Source: Thermogutta sp.
GTDB taxonomy: Bacteria; Planctomycetota; Planctomycetia; Pirellulales; Thermoguttaceae
Direction of reading: 5' to 3'
Assembly: GCF_014359955.1 (NCBI RefSeq)
Contig: NZ_JACIYL010000214.1
Coordinates: 1-6,026 of the forward strand
Length of the DNA: 6,026 nt
The notes under the pieces are model-generated. The model made no database searches. It was not told where the DNA came from and saw only the letters and a program-made list of their open reading frames with translations. Within the stretch, counting starts at the first letter, position 1. The number at the start of each line of letters is the position of its first letter. The translations under genes were made by a program, and so were the position numbers. This document shows positions 1 to 5,975 of this stretch, in pieces.

Positions 1-549
1 TCTCTCTCCAATACCGCCGGAGTGGAGAAAAGCGATCGCTTCCCGAATTGCCGGGTTGGATCGACACTGCGTACCTACCTGGCAAATCCGTTTATACTTC
101 TTCGCCGCTGCCACCAGGGCCGCACCCTCGGCGATTTCATGGGAGATCGGCTTTTCGATGTAGGCATCCTTCCCGGCCTGCATGGCCCAGACGCCGCAGA
201 GGGCATGCCAGTGATTGGGCGTGGCCGTGCTGATGGCATCCACCGCGGGATCGTCAAGGGCCTCACGAAGGTCCCGCACAAACTTCGGCCGGAAACCTTT
301 TTTCTTGAAGATTTGCTCCACGCGCCCCTGGCCGACTTTCTCGTCGGCATCCACGATGTACAGGATCTGCACGCGTGGATCGCTCAGGAAAGCGTCGATG
401 TGCTCGCCTCCCCGACCGCGGACCCCGATGATGGCCATCCCAATTTTTTCGTTGGCTCCCTCAGCCTTGACAAACGTGGGAACCGCCCAGGCCGAAGCAA
501 GTGCCCCCAACGATGTCCCAATAAACGCACGACGACTCACACGGTTCAT
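1..549 (-). CDS. Tat-exported Gfo/Idh/MocA family oxidoreductase, N-terminal part (3' end outside window)
   Basis: The reading frame is open for 183 codons from the ATG at 549 to the window edge, so only the N-terminal part is visible; full-length relatives usually have about 400-450 residues. Residues 5-10 (SRRAFI) form a twin-arginine signal followed by a hydrophobic stretch (11-27), which predicts export of the folded protein to the periplasm. A Rossmann fold then begins: the dinucleotide loop is GVRGRGG (42-48), and strand beta2 ends in VDAD (66-69), whose acidic residues suggest NAD(H). TPNHWHA (110-116) and EKP (132-134) are family hallmarks, the lysine of EKP lying in the active site. 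Known members oxidise or reduce sugars and related compounds; the substrate cannot be read here. The start is supported by GAGGAAGGA eight bases upstream. Such Tat-borne members are very numerous in Planctomycetota. Family assignment is firm; function is open. Confidence 0.92.
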   Translation of the reverse strand, partial: MNRVSRRAFIGTSLGALASAWAVPTFVKAEGANEKIGMAIIGVRGRGGEHIDAFLSDPRVQILYIVDADEKVGQGRVEQIFKKKGFRPKFVRDLREALDDPAVDAISTATPNHWHALCGVWAMQAGKDAYIEKPISHEIAEGAALVAAAKKYKRICQVGTQCRSNPAIREAIAFLHSGGIGER

Positions 550-557
550 AGCGCTGA

Positions 558-566
558 TCCTTCCTC
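558..566 (-). promoter_or_regulatory. Ribosome-binding site of the Gfo/Idh/MocA gene
   Basis: On the minus strand this reads GAGGAAGGA, a strong purine-rich Shine-Dalgarno site. It ends eight bases before the ATG at 549 and fixes that start codon. Confidence 0.75.
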
Positions 567-613
567 AATCACTAGCGATCAAAACATTTCTGGGGGAGCG
601 ACGAACGTTGTGC

Positions 614-636
614 GGCGCTCTGGTATGCCAGACGCC
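614..636 (-). other. Hairpin upstream of the Gfo/Idh/MocA gene
   Basis: An inverted repeat gives nine base pairs: GGCG then TCTGG on one arm, CCAGACGCC on the other, with a single bulged C at 618 and a four-base loop (624-627). No T-run follows on the minus strand, so it does not look like a classical intrinsic terminator for holA. If the candidate promoter at 652-680 is real, the hairpin would sit at the very 5' end of the oxidoreductase mRNA, where it might stabilise the transcript. Confidence 0.45.
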
Positions 637-651
637 CCTTCTGTAAGGTCA

Positions 652-680
652 AGTCTACTCATTTTGAGGGCCCGTGTCTA
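652..680 (-). promoter_or_regulatory. Candidate sigma-70 promoter for the Gfo/Idh/MocA gene
   Basis: On the minus strand, TAGACA (675-680, five of six matches to the -35 consensus) and TAGACT (652-657, four of six to the -10) are separated by exactly 17 bases. Transcription would start near 645, leaving a leader of about 95 bases. The 186-base gap after holA leaves room for an independent promoter. Chance matches of this quality are common, so it stays tentative. Confidence 0.3.
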
Positions 681-735
681 GAAAGCAGCACCTTCAAGAA
701 TCGCCTGGAATGAACTGCATGACGGTGGCTACGCA

Positions 736-1797
736 TTACAGCGGAGCCAATCGTCCGTCCGCTGCTTGGGGATGTCCGAGCACCACAATGAGCCGTTCCA
801 GGATGATCCTCGGGTCGGTTGCCAGGCTCCCTTTCATGGCGGCATCCGCTTTGCGGAGCCAGTGGACGAGCTGTGCTGCACGGTGACGGCCCAACCGGCG
901 GAGCCGCATTTCTTCGTCTTTCAACGCAAACCCGGGAACGCCTGATTCTGAAAGTGCTCCCTGCAGCGTCACGCGAGGCTGACCGGGCACGGGATGGAGA
1001 TACCGATGCGTGGCCAGGGTGTAACGTCGGAGTGTGGCAGCCATCATTCCCAGGATCCCCAGGGGTGTTTCTCCAGCCTCCAGCAGGCGGTGAACCTCGG
1101 TGAGTGCCACGGCCGTCCTTCCTTCCAGCGCCGCGTGAATGATTTCCCATACCGTCTTCGTCCGCCATGTGCCGGTCAGCTCCCGCACCATCTCGGCGGT
1201 GACGGTCTTCTTCCCCAAACCGGCCAATTTTCGCAATTCTTGATCAACCAGGCCGGAAATGGGTCCCACCGACTCCAGGAGCAACTCCGCGGCCTCGGGC
1301 TCCACCGTCAACCCGTATTGCTGCTTCGCCCATTTTTTAATCCACGCGACAAGTTCTGGACGCTTTTTCTTGCTGAACGAGCACTCAATGACCACGCCCT
1401 TTTCGGCAACGAGCTTGGCAAGCCGTGTTTGCGACGACCACTGATGCACCGACAGCGCGAGGATGTTTCGGCGGGAACTCTCGCTCACCCATTTTTCGAG
1501 TTCCGCCCGGTAGCGAGTTACAAAGCTGTCGGCCTGGGTCACAATCACCACCCGGGGATGTGTGGTGAACATGCTGACTGTGACCAGCTCACGATAAACG
1601 TCCGCCCAGGTGGCATCGTCCCCGGAAAACTCCGAGAGGTTGAGCTCATCCTCCGGTTGTGGCAGCCAGACCTTCCGGAGTTTCTGCAGGGTGAGCGTGT
1701 GGAGGTATTCATCATCTCCGTAGGTCACCCAGATGAAGCCTTCCGGGACACTCTCCTGCAGGAGAAATTCAAGGGCTGAGAGCACGGAACTTCGCAT
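736..1797 (-). CDS. holA: DNA polymerase III subunit delta
   Basis: This is the delta subunit of the clamp loader (delta, gamma/tau, delta'), which opens the beta sliding clamp and loads it on primed DNA. The product has 353 residues, near the usual 330-350. The N-terminal domain starts with a conserved strand and GDDEYL (27-32), the degenerate nucleotide-site region typical of HolA. The MFTTHPRVVIV segment (76-86) matches the family's 'LF..RRLVVV' pattern. A helical lid region follows (about 145-210, with ELRKLAGL at 187-194). The collar domain ends in the family-typical KGSLATDPRIILERLIVVL pattern (322-340). It lies 107 bases downstream of eda with no functional link. The start is uncertain: no Shine-Dalgarno site precedes the ATG at 1797 or the in-frame TTG at 1803, and I prefer the ATG. 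Overall identity is diverged but secure. Confidence 0.9.
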   Translation of the reverse strand: MRSSVLSALEFLLQESVPEGFIWVTYGDDEYLHTLTLQKLRKVWLPQPEDELNLSEFSGDDATWADVYRELVTVSMFTTHPRVVIVTQADSFVTRYRAELEKWVSESSRRNILALSVHQWSSQTRLAKLVAEKGVVIECSFSKKKRPELVAWIKKWAKQQYGLTVEPEAAELLLESVGPISGLVDQELRKLAGLGKKTVTAEMVRELTGTWRTKTVWEIIHAALEGRTAVALTEVHRLLEAGETPLGILGMMAATLRRYTLATHRYLHPVPGQPRVTLQGALSESGVPGFALKDEEMRLRRLGRHRAAQLVHWLRKADAAMKGSLATDPRIILERLIVVLGHPQAADGRLAPL

Positions 1798-1904
1798 ATT
1801 CAACCATGCAAAAGAATCACCAAAGGCTCTTTGCTGTATCGAGCAGGTTCAGCAGCACACCCGAGCTGGTAAATGGCCTTTCTGCCTGAGTGGAGCAGAT
1901 CGGG

Positions 1905-2561
1905 CTAGCGTCGCTGCCCGTTCTCCGCGCGGGCCTGTCTTACGATTTCCACGAACTGTCGGGCAAGGGATTCGATTTCTGTGAGATTCCCCGACCGAAC
2001 GAGTTGGGGACGCACAAGAGCGCTGCCCACTCCCAAGGCGCAGGCTCCCGCCCGAATAAAATCGGCGGCCGTATCCAGATCGACACCCCCGGTGGGCATG
2101 AGTCGAATGGAGGGGAGAGGACCATGAATCGCCTTGAAATACGCCGGTCCGCCCACGTCTGCGGGGAACACCTTCACGATATCTGCCCCCGCCTGCCAGG
2201 CCGTCAAAATTTCCGTGGGAGTGAATGCGCCCGGAAAAACGAGCTTCCCATAGCGCTTGCACATTTCAATCACTGCCACGTTGAGTGTCGGACTGACGAT
2301 AAATTCAGCTCCCGAGAGAATTGCGATGCGGGCGGTTTCAGGATCAAGGACCGTCCCGGCGCCCAGCACGATGCGATCCCCCAACCGACTGGCAACCGCT
2401 TCCAGGACTCGGTGGGCCCGAGGGACTGTGAAGGTCACCTCAATGGCTGTGACACCGCCTGATGCCAATTTCTCCGCCACGTCAGCCAGGACGTCCCCCC
2501 GGTCCGATCGCATGACGGCCACCACACCGCAATCGAGAATGCGCGCCAGTACCGCTGACAT
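1905..2561 (-). CDS. eda: 2-keto-3-deoxy-6-phosphogluconate aldolase / 2-keto-4-hydroxyglutarate aldolase-type enzyme
   Basis: A cytosolic class I aldolase of 218 residues, forming a single TIM barrel. The family cleaves 2-keto-3-deoxy-6-phosphogluconate to pyruvate and glyceraldehyde 3-phosphate (Entner-Doudoroff pathway), or the related 2-keto-4-hydroxyglutarate or a galactonate analogue. Visible hallmarks are VVAVMR (13-18, substrate-binding arginine), the catalytic glutamate in AIEVTFTVP (E41), LGAGTV (66-71), FIVSP (87-91), FPGAFTPTE (109-117), the Schiff-base lysine in IVKVFPAD (K130) and MPTGGV (155-160). The reading frame is open further upstream, but the ATG at 2561 is preceded by GGTGAGGAG six bases away and matches the usual N-terminus. 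No 6-phosphogluconate dehydratase (edd) or sugar-acid gene is adjacent, so the true substrate is not fixed; 2-keto-3-deoxy-6-phosphogalactonate is an alternative. Confidence 0.92.
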   Translation of the reverse strand: MSAVLARILDCGVVAVMRSDRGDVLADVAEKLASGGVTAIEVTFTVPRAHRVLEAVASRLGDRIVLGAGTVLDPETARIAILSGAEFIVSPTLNVAVIEMCKRYGKLVFPGAFTPTEILTAWQAGADIVKVFPADVGGPAYFKAIHGPLPSIRLMPTGGVDLDTAADFIRAGACALGVGSALVRPQLVRSGNLTEIESLARQFVEIVRQARAENGQRR

Positions 2562-2567
2562 GTATCG

Positions 2568-2576
2568 CTCCTCACC
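2568..2576 (-). promoter_or_regulatory. Ribosome-binding site of eda
   Basis: On the minus strand this reads GGTGAGGAG and ends six bases before the ATG at 2561. It decides between that start and the upstream in-frame ATG codons at 2591, 2642 and 2654, which lack a comparable site. Confidence 0.7.
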
Positions 2577-2637
2577 ATCCCTTGTATTCATCTGTACTCG
2601 CCCTATTCGACCCAGGCCGGGCCGCCGATGATCGTTG

Positions 2638-2667
2638 AGCATAGCCCTTGTCAAGGATCCATGTCAA
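2638..2667 (-). promoter_or_regulatory. Probable sigma-70 promoter of eda with a palindrome in the spacer
   Basis: On the minus strand a perfect -35 box TTGACA (2662-2667) is followed after 18 bases by TATGCT (2638-2643, four of six to the -10 consensus). The start of transcription would be near 2631, giving a leader of about 70 bases before the eda ATG. A second TTGACA (2649-2654) lies inside the spacer and overlaps the perfect palindrome CCTTG-T-CAAGG (2646-2656), placed as a repressor operator would be. Which box is used, and whether the palindrome is bound, are inferences. Confidence 0.45.
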
Positions 2668-2933
2668 CAAGCCGCGTCTTCCACCGGGACAAGCCGAGGT
2701 ACTGGGCGACCGACGCACACGCCGCCGAGAATCTCGTCTTGGTGTAAAACCGCCCACGAAGCACCTGACACGCTGGCGGCCCAAAATACGGTACAATACT
2801 GATAAGCGGCGGGAGCGGTCTCAATTGGCCATGATCCTGGTGGCAGGCGGGTCGCAAGCGTGGAGCCAACCTCGACTAACGGGCGCTCCAGCGGCGGCAG
2901 AACGTACTCTGATGGCACGATACGGTGTTGCTC

Positions 2934-3185
2934 ATGCTTCAAACCTTTCAAATCCTCGTAGCTCTTTTGCCGTGGCTGGCGGCGCTCGTTGCCCTGATTG
3001 CGGTGGGGATCTACGTCCTCCAAAAACTTCGCCGTGAAGTGACCAGCGACGCGGCAGAGCGTGAAGAATCGCTTCTCGACCTGGAACGTTTGAAAGAAGA
3101 AGGCCGATTAAGCGACGCCGAATACCGCGCTATCGCGGAAAAGATGAGGGATTCCCTTCAGGGCCGGGGCAAAGCGGTCCAATAG
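2934..3185 (+). CDS. Small single-pass membrane protein with SHOCT-like C-terminal domain
   Basis: An 83-residue protein of unknown function. A hydrophobic helix at about residues 6-30 (QILVALLPWLAALVALIAVG and on) should anchor it in the inner membrane. KLRR (31-34) just after it suggests a cytoplasmic C-terminus by the positive-inside rule. The tail is charged and helical and ends in a SHOCT-like motif (about 47-72): LERLKEEGRLSDAEYRAI matches the 'L..L...G.L...E......K' pattern. SHOCT (short C-terminal domain) occurs at the end of many unrelated bacterial proteins and probably mediates oligomerisation. The ATG at 2934 starts the protein cleanly; in-frame GTG (2925) and TTG (2928) would add three or two residues, and none has a clear Shine-Dalgarno site. 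It lies 287 bases upstream of clpX on the same strand, with no evidence of a shared transcript. That it is a gene is likely; its role is unknown. Confidence 0.75.
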   Translation: MLQTFQILVALLPWLAALVALIAVGIYVLQKLRREVTSDAAEREESLLDLERLKEEGRLSDAEYRAIAEKMRDSLQGRGKAVQ

Positions 3186-3202
3186 GAGGCCGGATGACGG
3201 TT

Positions 3203-3221
3203 GCCCCACGCGAGGGGGGGC
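3203..3221. other. Weak inverted repeat after the SHOCT gene
   Basis: GCCCC (3203-3207) can pair with GGGGC (3217-3221) across a nine-base loop, 17 bases past the stop codon. The stem is short and no T-run follows, so it is at best a poor terminator. Confidence 0.2.
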
Positions 3222-3347
3222 TGAAAAGGCCAGCAAGTGTGTGAATATTTTCGGACAGTGCCCGACGTTCTGATTATTCAAATAACATCCACCGTCCGTG
3301 TTGCGTACCCGATTTAGTGGCCCAATAGCCGATGACCAATCAATGTC

Positions 3348-3357
3348 AGGAGGGGAG
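3348..3357 (+). promoter_or_regulatory. Strong Shine-Dalgarno site before the clpX leader ORF
   Basis: AGGAGGGGAG, the best match to the anti-Shine-Dalgarno sequence in the window, ends seven bases before the ATG at 3365. It is not placed to serve clpX at 3473, whose own upstream sequence (GGGGAT at 3460-3464) is weak. Confidence 0.5.
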
Positions 3358-3364
3358 TGGGACC

Positions 3365-3454
3365 ATGGGAACCTGGCACATACGAGTGGGCGGGGCGGTT
3401 TCCTGTCGCGAGTTGTGCGAGGTCGGGCCTGGAGTCCATACGGAACGATCTTAA
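3365..3454 (+). CDS. Putative 29-residue leader peptide upstream of and in frame with clpX
   Basis: An ATG with an excellent Shine-Dalgarno site opens 29 codons ending in TAA (3452-3454), 18 bases before the clpX ATG and in the same frame. The peptide starts MGTWHIRVGG, contains a CRELC pair of cysteines (14-18) and has no recognisable domain, membrane segment or attenuator-like run of one amino acid. It may be a translated leader that couples to or modulates clpX translation. It may also be the remnant of an N-terminal extension cut by a stop codon, or chance. No protein family supports it; the case rests on position, frame and ribosome-binding site. Confidence 0.3.
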   Translation: MGTWHIRVGGAVSCRELCEVGPGVHTERS

Positions 3455-3472
3455 TCACCGGGGATCACGAGC

Positions 3473-4774
3473 ATGCCAACAGGACGGGACTTCACCTCGG
3501 GTCGACGGAATGCCAGCGCGAGCAAAAAGAGTGCGTTCTGCTCCTTTTGCCGCAAAAGCTATCGGGACGTTGGTCCCCTCGTAGAGGGGCCCGGTGATGT
3601 CTACATCTGCGGGGATTGTATCGATCTTTGCCAGTCGATCCTGGAACAGGAGCGGCGCCGTACCGGCACAGCGCGGCCTCTCTTTGCCCGGGTACCCACA
3701 CCGCGCGAAATTGTGGCCAAGCTCGATGAATTTGTCGTAGGGCAGGAAGAAGCGAAAAAGGTCCTCGCGGTCGCGGTCTACACCCATTACCGCCGTCTTA
3801 TGCATCGTGGTACGTCGGACGTCATGCTGGACAAGTCCAACATTCTTCTGATCGGTCCGACGGGCTCCGGGAAGACACTTCTCGCCCAGACCCTGGCCAA
3901 GCTCCTCGATGTTCCTTTCGCCATCGGCGACGCCACAACACTGACAGAAGCCGGTTATGTGGGGGAGGATGTGGAAAATCTTCTCCTCAAGCTGCTCCAC
4001 GCGGCAGATTTCGACATCGAGGCGGCTCAGCGGGGGATTGTGTACATCGACGAAATCGACAAAATCCGCAAAACCAGCCATAACGTCTCCATCACGCGCG
4101 ACGTGTCAGGGGAGGGGGTTCAGCAGGCCCTCCTCAAGATGCTGGAAGGGACGATCTCCAACGTGCCTCCCCAAGGCGGCCGCAAGCATCCCGAACAGCA
4201 GTACATCCAGGTTGACACGACCAATATCCTGTTCATCTGCGGGGGCACATTCGTCGGGCTGGAGGAAATCATTGCCCGACGGTTAGGAAAACGCTCAATC
4301 GGGTTTGCTTCCGGGGTCCCCGGCCAGCAGGGGGGACTGTCGGAAGACGAGCTCCGTCGCGAATATCTTCTGTCGCACGTGACAAGCGAAGACCTGGTCG
4401 AGTTCGGAATGATTCCCGAATTCATCGGTCGGCTACCAGTGGTGACGGCGCTCCGTCCGCTCGATGTGCCGGCCATGGTCCGCGTGCTGACAGAACCGAA
4501 AAATGCCCTCGTCAAGCAGTATCAGGAGCTTTTTGCCATGGAGAACGCCGAGCTGGAGTTCACCGACGAAGCGCTCCAGCTCATTGCCAGAAAAGCCTAC
4601 GAGAAAGGTACTGGTGCCCGCGGTTTACGGTCCATCGTGGAAGGCATCATGCTGGACGCCTTATTCTCGCTCCCTGATCAGCCACCTGGCTACCGCTACA
4701 TTGTGGACGTGGACGTCGTGGAGGGGCGAAAACCGCTTCTGGGGCATCCCGTGGCAAGGCAGAAGACGGCCTGA
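3473..4774 (+). CDS. clpX: ATP-dependent Clp protease ATP-binding subunit ClpX
   Basis: ClpX is a cytosolic AAA+ unfoldase that forms a hexamer, recognises tagged or adaptor-delivered proteins, unfolds them and feeds them to the ClpP peptidase. The 433 residues are close to the 424 of E. coli ClpX. An N-terminal zinc-binding domain carries C23, C26, C46 and C49. The AAA+ core follows: Walker A GPTGSGKT (128-135), pore-1 loop GYVG (161-164), Walker B with IVYIDEID (189-196), pore-2 loop region TRDVSGEG (208-215), RKH motif (237-239), the ClpP-binding IGF loop (276-278), arginine finger in EFIGRLP (R320) and sensor-2 GAR (381-383). All catalytic and ClpP-docking elements are intact, so it should work with a ClpP. 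One small variation is GGTF (257-260) where many orthologues have GGAF. clpP, often directly upstream of clpX, is not in this window. The ATG at 3473 has only a weak Shine-Dalgarno site. Confidence 0.98.
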   Translation: MPTGRDFTSGRRNASASKKSAFCSFCRKSYRDVGPLVEGPGDVYICGDCIDLCQSILEQERRRTGTARPLFARVPTPREIVAKLDEFVVGQEEAKKVLAVAVYTHYRRLMHRGTSDVMLDKSNILLIGPTGSGKTLLAQTLAKLLDVPFAIGDATTLTEAGYVGEDVENLLLKLLHAADFDIEAAQRGIVYIDEIDKIRKTSHNVSITRDVSGEGVQQALLKMLEGTISNVPPQGGRKHPEQQYIQVDTTNILFICGGTFVGLEEIIARRLGKRSIGFASGVPGQQGGLSEDELRREYLLSHVTSEDLVEFGMIPEFIGRLPVVTALRPLDVPAMVRVLTEPKNALVKQYQELFAMENAELEFTDEALQLIARKAYEKGTGARGLRSIVEGIMLDALFSLPDQPPGYRYIVDVDVVEGRKPLLGHPVARQKTA

Positions 4775-4784
4775 GAATGCCGTC
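4765..4784 (+). other. Hairpin spanning the clpX stop codon
   Basis: GACGGC (4765-4770) and GCCGTC (4779-4784) form a perfect six-pair GC-rich stem around an eight-base loop that contains the clpX TGA stop (4772-4774). The right arm is shared with the longer repeat that ends at 4813, so the two structures exclude each other. Confidence 0.4.
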
Positions 4785-4813
4785 ACGTGTGGCACTACGA
4801 TTTCTCTGACGGC
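4779..4813. terminator. Possible bidirectional terminator between clpX and the aminotransferase gene
   Basis: GCCGTCA (4779-4785) and TGACGGC (4807-4813) are a perfect seven-base inverted repeat with a 21-base loop, in the 85-base gap between two convergent stop codons. Neither strand has a T-run after the stem, so the call rests mainly on position. Another pairing, CGTCACG (4781-4787) with CGTGACG (4825-4831), uses the same left arm. Confidence 0.35.
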
Positions 4814-4859
4814 CAGGTCCGTGGCGTGACGAAGAGCAGGGCTGACCTGTATCCGCGGT

Positions 4860-5975
4860 TTACACTTGCCTGGCCATTCGGCGCAGGACCTCAATACCCC
4901 GCTCAATGACCTCATCTGGTGCGGCATAAGAAATGCGAAAGTGCGTGTCACGCCGGCTGAACACGTTGCCCGGAATGATGAGCAGGTTGTGTTTTTCGAT
5001 CGCTTCCATGACGAATTCTGTGGCGGTCCCCCAGGGAACTTTTGGAAAAGCGTAAAAGGCACCGCGAGGCGTGACCAGTTCATAAATGTCGCCCAGGCCC
5101 TCGACGATCAGATCACGCTTGCGCCGATAAGCGGCAAAACAGGCTGACATATCGGCTTCCAAAGCCGTCAGGGCGGCCCACTGAAACGGCTGGGGTGCAC
5201 ACACAAAGCTGTACTGCTGAAGCTTGAGCATTTGCTGGATGATTGCCCTTGGTCCATGGGCGATTCCCACCCGCCACCCCGGCATCCCGTGGCTTTTACT
5301 GAACCCTTCCACAACAATCGTGTTGGGATTGAACTGGGCAGGGGACACGAAAGGCTGATCGTAGCAGAACTCGCGATAAATCTCGTCGCTCAGGAGTACG
5401 ATCCCGCGGCGTTCTGTCAAGTCGGCAAGATCTCGAAGCTCCTGCTCGCTTGCCACAACTCCGGTGGGATTGGCCGGACTATTCACGATCACCATTTTCG
5501 TCCGTGGCGACAGGGCAGCTTCCACGCGATTGACATCGATCCGAAAATCAGGATACGTGTCCACCACCACAGGCACCCCTCCCGCAATATGAATGAGCGC
5601 CTCGTACATGACGAAATACGGGTCGAAGATAATCACCTCTTCGCCTGGGTTCACCAGGGATAGGATGGCCAGCACCAGACCGCCGCTGGTTCCGCTCGTC
5701 ACGAAGACTTCTCGGTCCGGATGGCCGTAGCGCTGACTGATGAGTTCCTGCAACTTCTCCCGCAGGGGGGCGATTCCCTGGGTTACCGAATAGCCGTTTT
5801 TTCCTGTTCGAATGGCGTCGATCGCCGCCTGTTTGACCGGCTCGGGAACGTCGAAGTCGGGCTGTCCGATCGAAAGGTTGATAGGATTCTTCAACCGGGC
5901 ACCGAGTTCAAAAACCTTGCGGATTCCGGACGCATCAAACTGACGCATGCGGTGGGCGATCCAGGAGTCGAACAT
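4860..5975 (-). CDS. Pyridoxal-phosphate-dependent class I/II aminotransferase
   Basis: A cytosolic fold type I enzyme of the aspartate aminotransferase family, 371 residues from the preferred start. It moves an amino group between an amino acid and a 2-oxoacid through pyridoxal phosphate. Hallmarks: INLSIGQPDF (32-41), NGYSVTQG near the substrate site (60-67), TSGTSGGL phosphate-binding loop (93-100), NSPANPTG (165-172, N169 contacting the cofactor), SDEIY (196-200, D197 binding the ring nitrogen), GFSKSHGMPGWRVG (224-237) with Schiff-base lysine K227, and HFRISY (345-350) whose R347 binds the substrate carboxylate. It resembles the aspartate/aromatic/alanine-type subfamily, but sequence alone does not fix the substrate. 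The ATG at 5975 is preferred because GAAGAGG stands eight bases upstream; the ATG at 5993 (six residues more) has no such site. It converges on clpX and appears to be transcribed alone within this window. Confidence 0.94.
   Translation of the reverse strand: MFDSWIAHRMRQFDASGIRKVFELGARLKNPINLSIGQPDFDVPEPVKQAAIDAIRTGKNGYSVTQGIAPLREKLQELISQRYGHPDREVFVTSGTSGGLVLAILSLVNPGEEVIIFDPYFVMYEALIHIAGGVPVVVDTYPDFRIDVNRVEAALSPRTKMVIVNSPANPTGVVASEQELRDLADLTERRGIVLLSDEIYREFCYDQPFVSPAQFNPNTIVVEGFSKSHGMPGWRVGIAHGPRAIIQQMLKLQQYSFVCAPQPFQWAALTALEADMSACFAAYRRKRDLIVEGLGDIYELVTPRGAFYAFPKVPWGTATEFVMEAIEKHNLLIIPGNVFSRRDTHFRISYAAPDEVIERGIEVLRRMARQV

Larger units (their letters stand above)
2562..2933. other. Divergent intergenic region between eda and the SHOCT membrane protein
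   Basis: About 370 bases without a convincing gene. The eda side holds its ribosome-binding site and probable promoter (2568-2667). Further right are a perfect 5-1-5 palindrome CGAGA-A-TCTCG (2726-2736) and an AT-rich patch (2783-2804) with TACAAT (2792-2797, five of six to a -10 box). A CTGACA at 2765-2770 stands 21 bases before it, too far for a normal -35, so the plus-strand promoter is unresolved. Short ORFs here, on both strands, show no recognisable family. Confidence 0.5.
3186..3472 (+). other. clpX upstream region
   Basis: The 287 bases between the SHOCT gene and clpX. An AT-rich patch around 3271-3286 is the likeliest place for a promoter: CGGACA (3252-3257) and TATTCA (3275-3280) are 17 bases apart but match the consensus poorly. 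The right third holds a short ORF with a very strong ribosome-binding site (3348-3454). I saw no CIRCE element (heat-shock operator) and no convincing heat-shock sigma box, so stress control of clpX is not evident from the sequence. Confidence 0.4.

Noticed and set aside
22..681. 219-codon plus-strand ORF
   Set aside because: It is antisense to the Gfo/Idh/MocA gene, whose minus-strand translation carries a Tat signal and family motifs; the plus-strand product has no recognisable features.
994..1779. 261-codon plus-strand ORF
   Set aside because: It is antisense to holA in GC-rich DNA; the composition is typical of a mirrored reading frame and no domain is visible.
1890..2462. 190-codon plus-strand ORF
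   Set aside because: Antisense to eda, which has full family motifs on the minus strand.
2765..2797. CTGACA and TACAAT as a plus-strand promoter for the SHOCT gene
   Set aside because: Each box matches well, but the 21-base spacing is outside the normal sigma-70 range; kept only as a remark on the intergenic region.
2664..3023. 119-codon minus-strand ORF in the same gap
   Set aside because: It is antisense to the SHOCT gene, has no clear ribosome-binding site and no recognisable domain.
2648..3037. 129-codon plus-strand ORF covering the eda/SHOCT gap
   Set aside because: It overlaps the start of the SHOCT gene out of frame, has no family resemblance and begins inside the eda promoter region. 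The late CPDCGGD stretch comes from reading the SHOCT gene in the wrong frame.
3186..3472. Heat-shock control element (CIRCE or heat-shock sigma box) before clpX
   Set aside because: No inverted repeat of the CIRCE type and no convincing heat-shock promoter boxes were found by eye.
3455..4081. 208-codon minus-strand ORF
   Set aside because: Antisense to the zinc-binding and Walker A part of clpX, which is unambiguous.
5232..5663. 143-codon plus-strand ORF
   Set aside because: Antisense to the aminotransferase active-site region.
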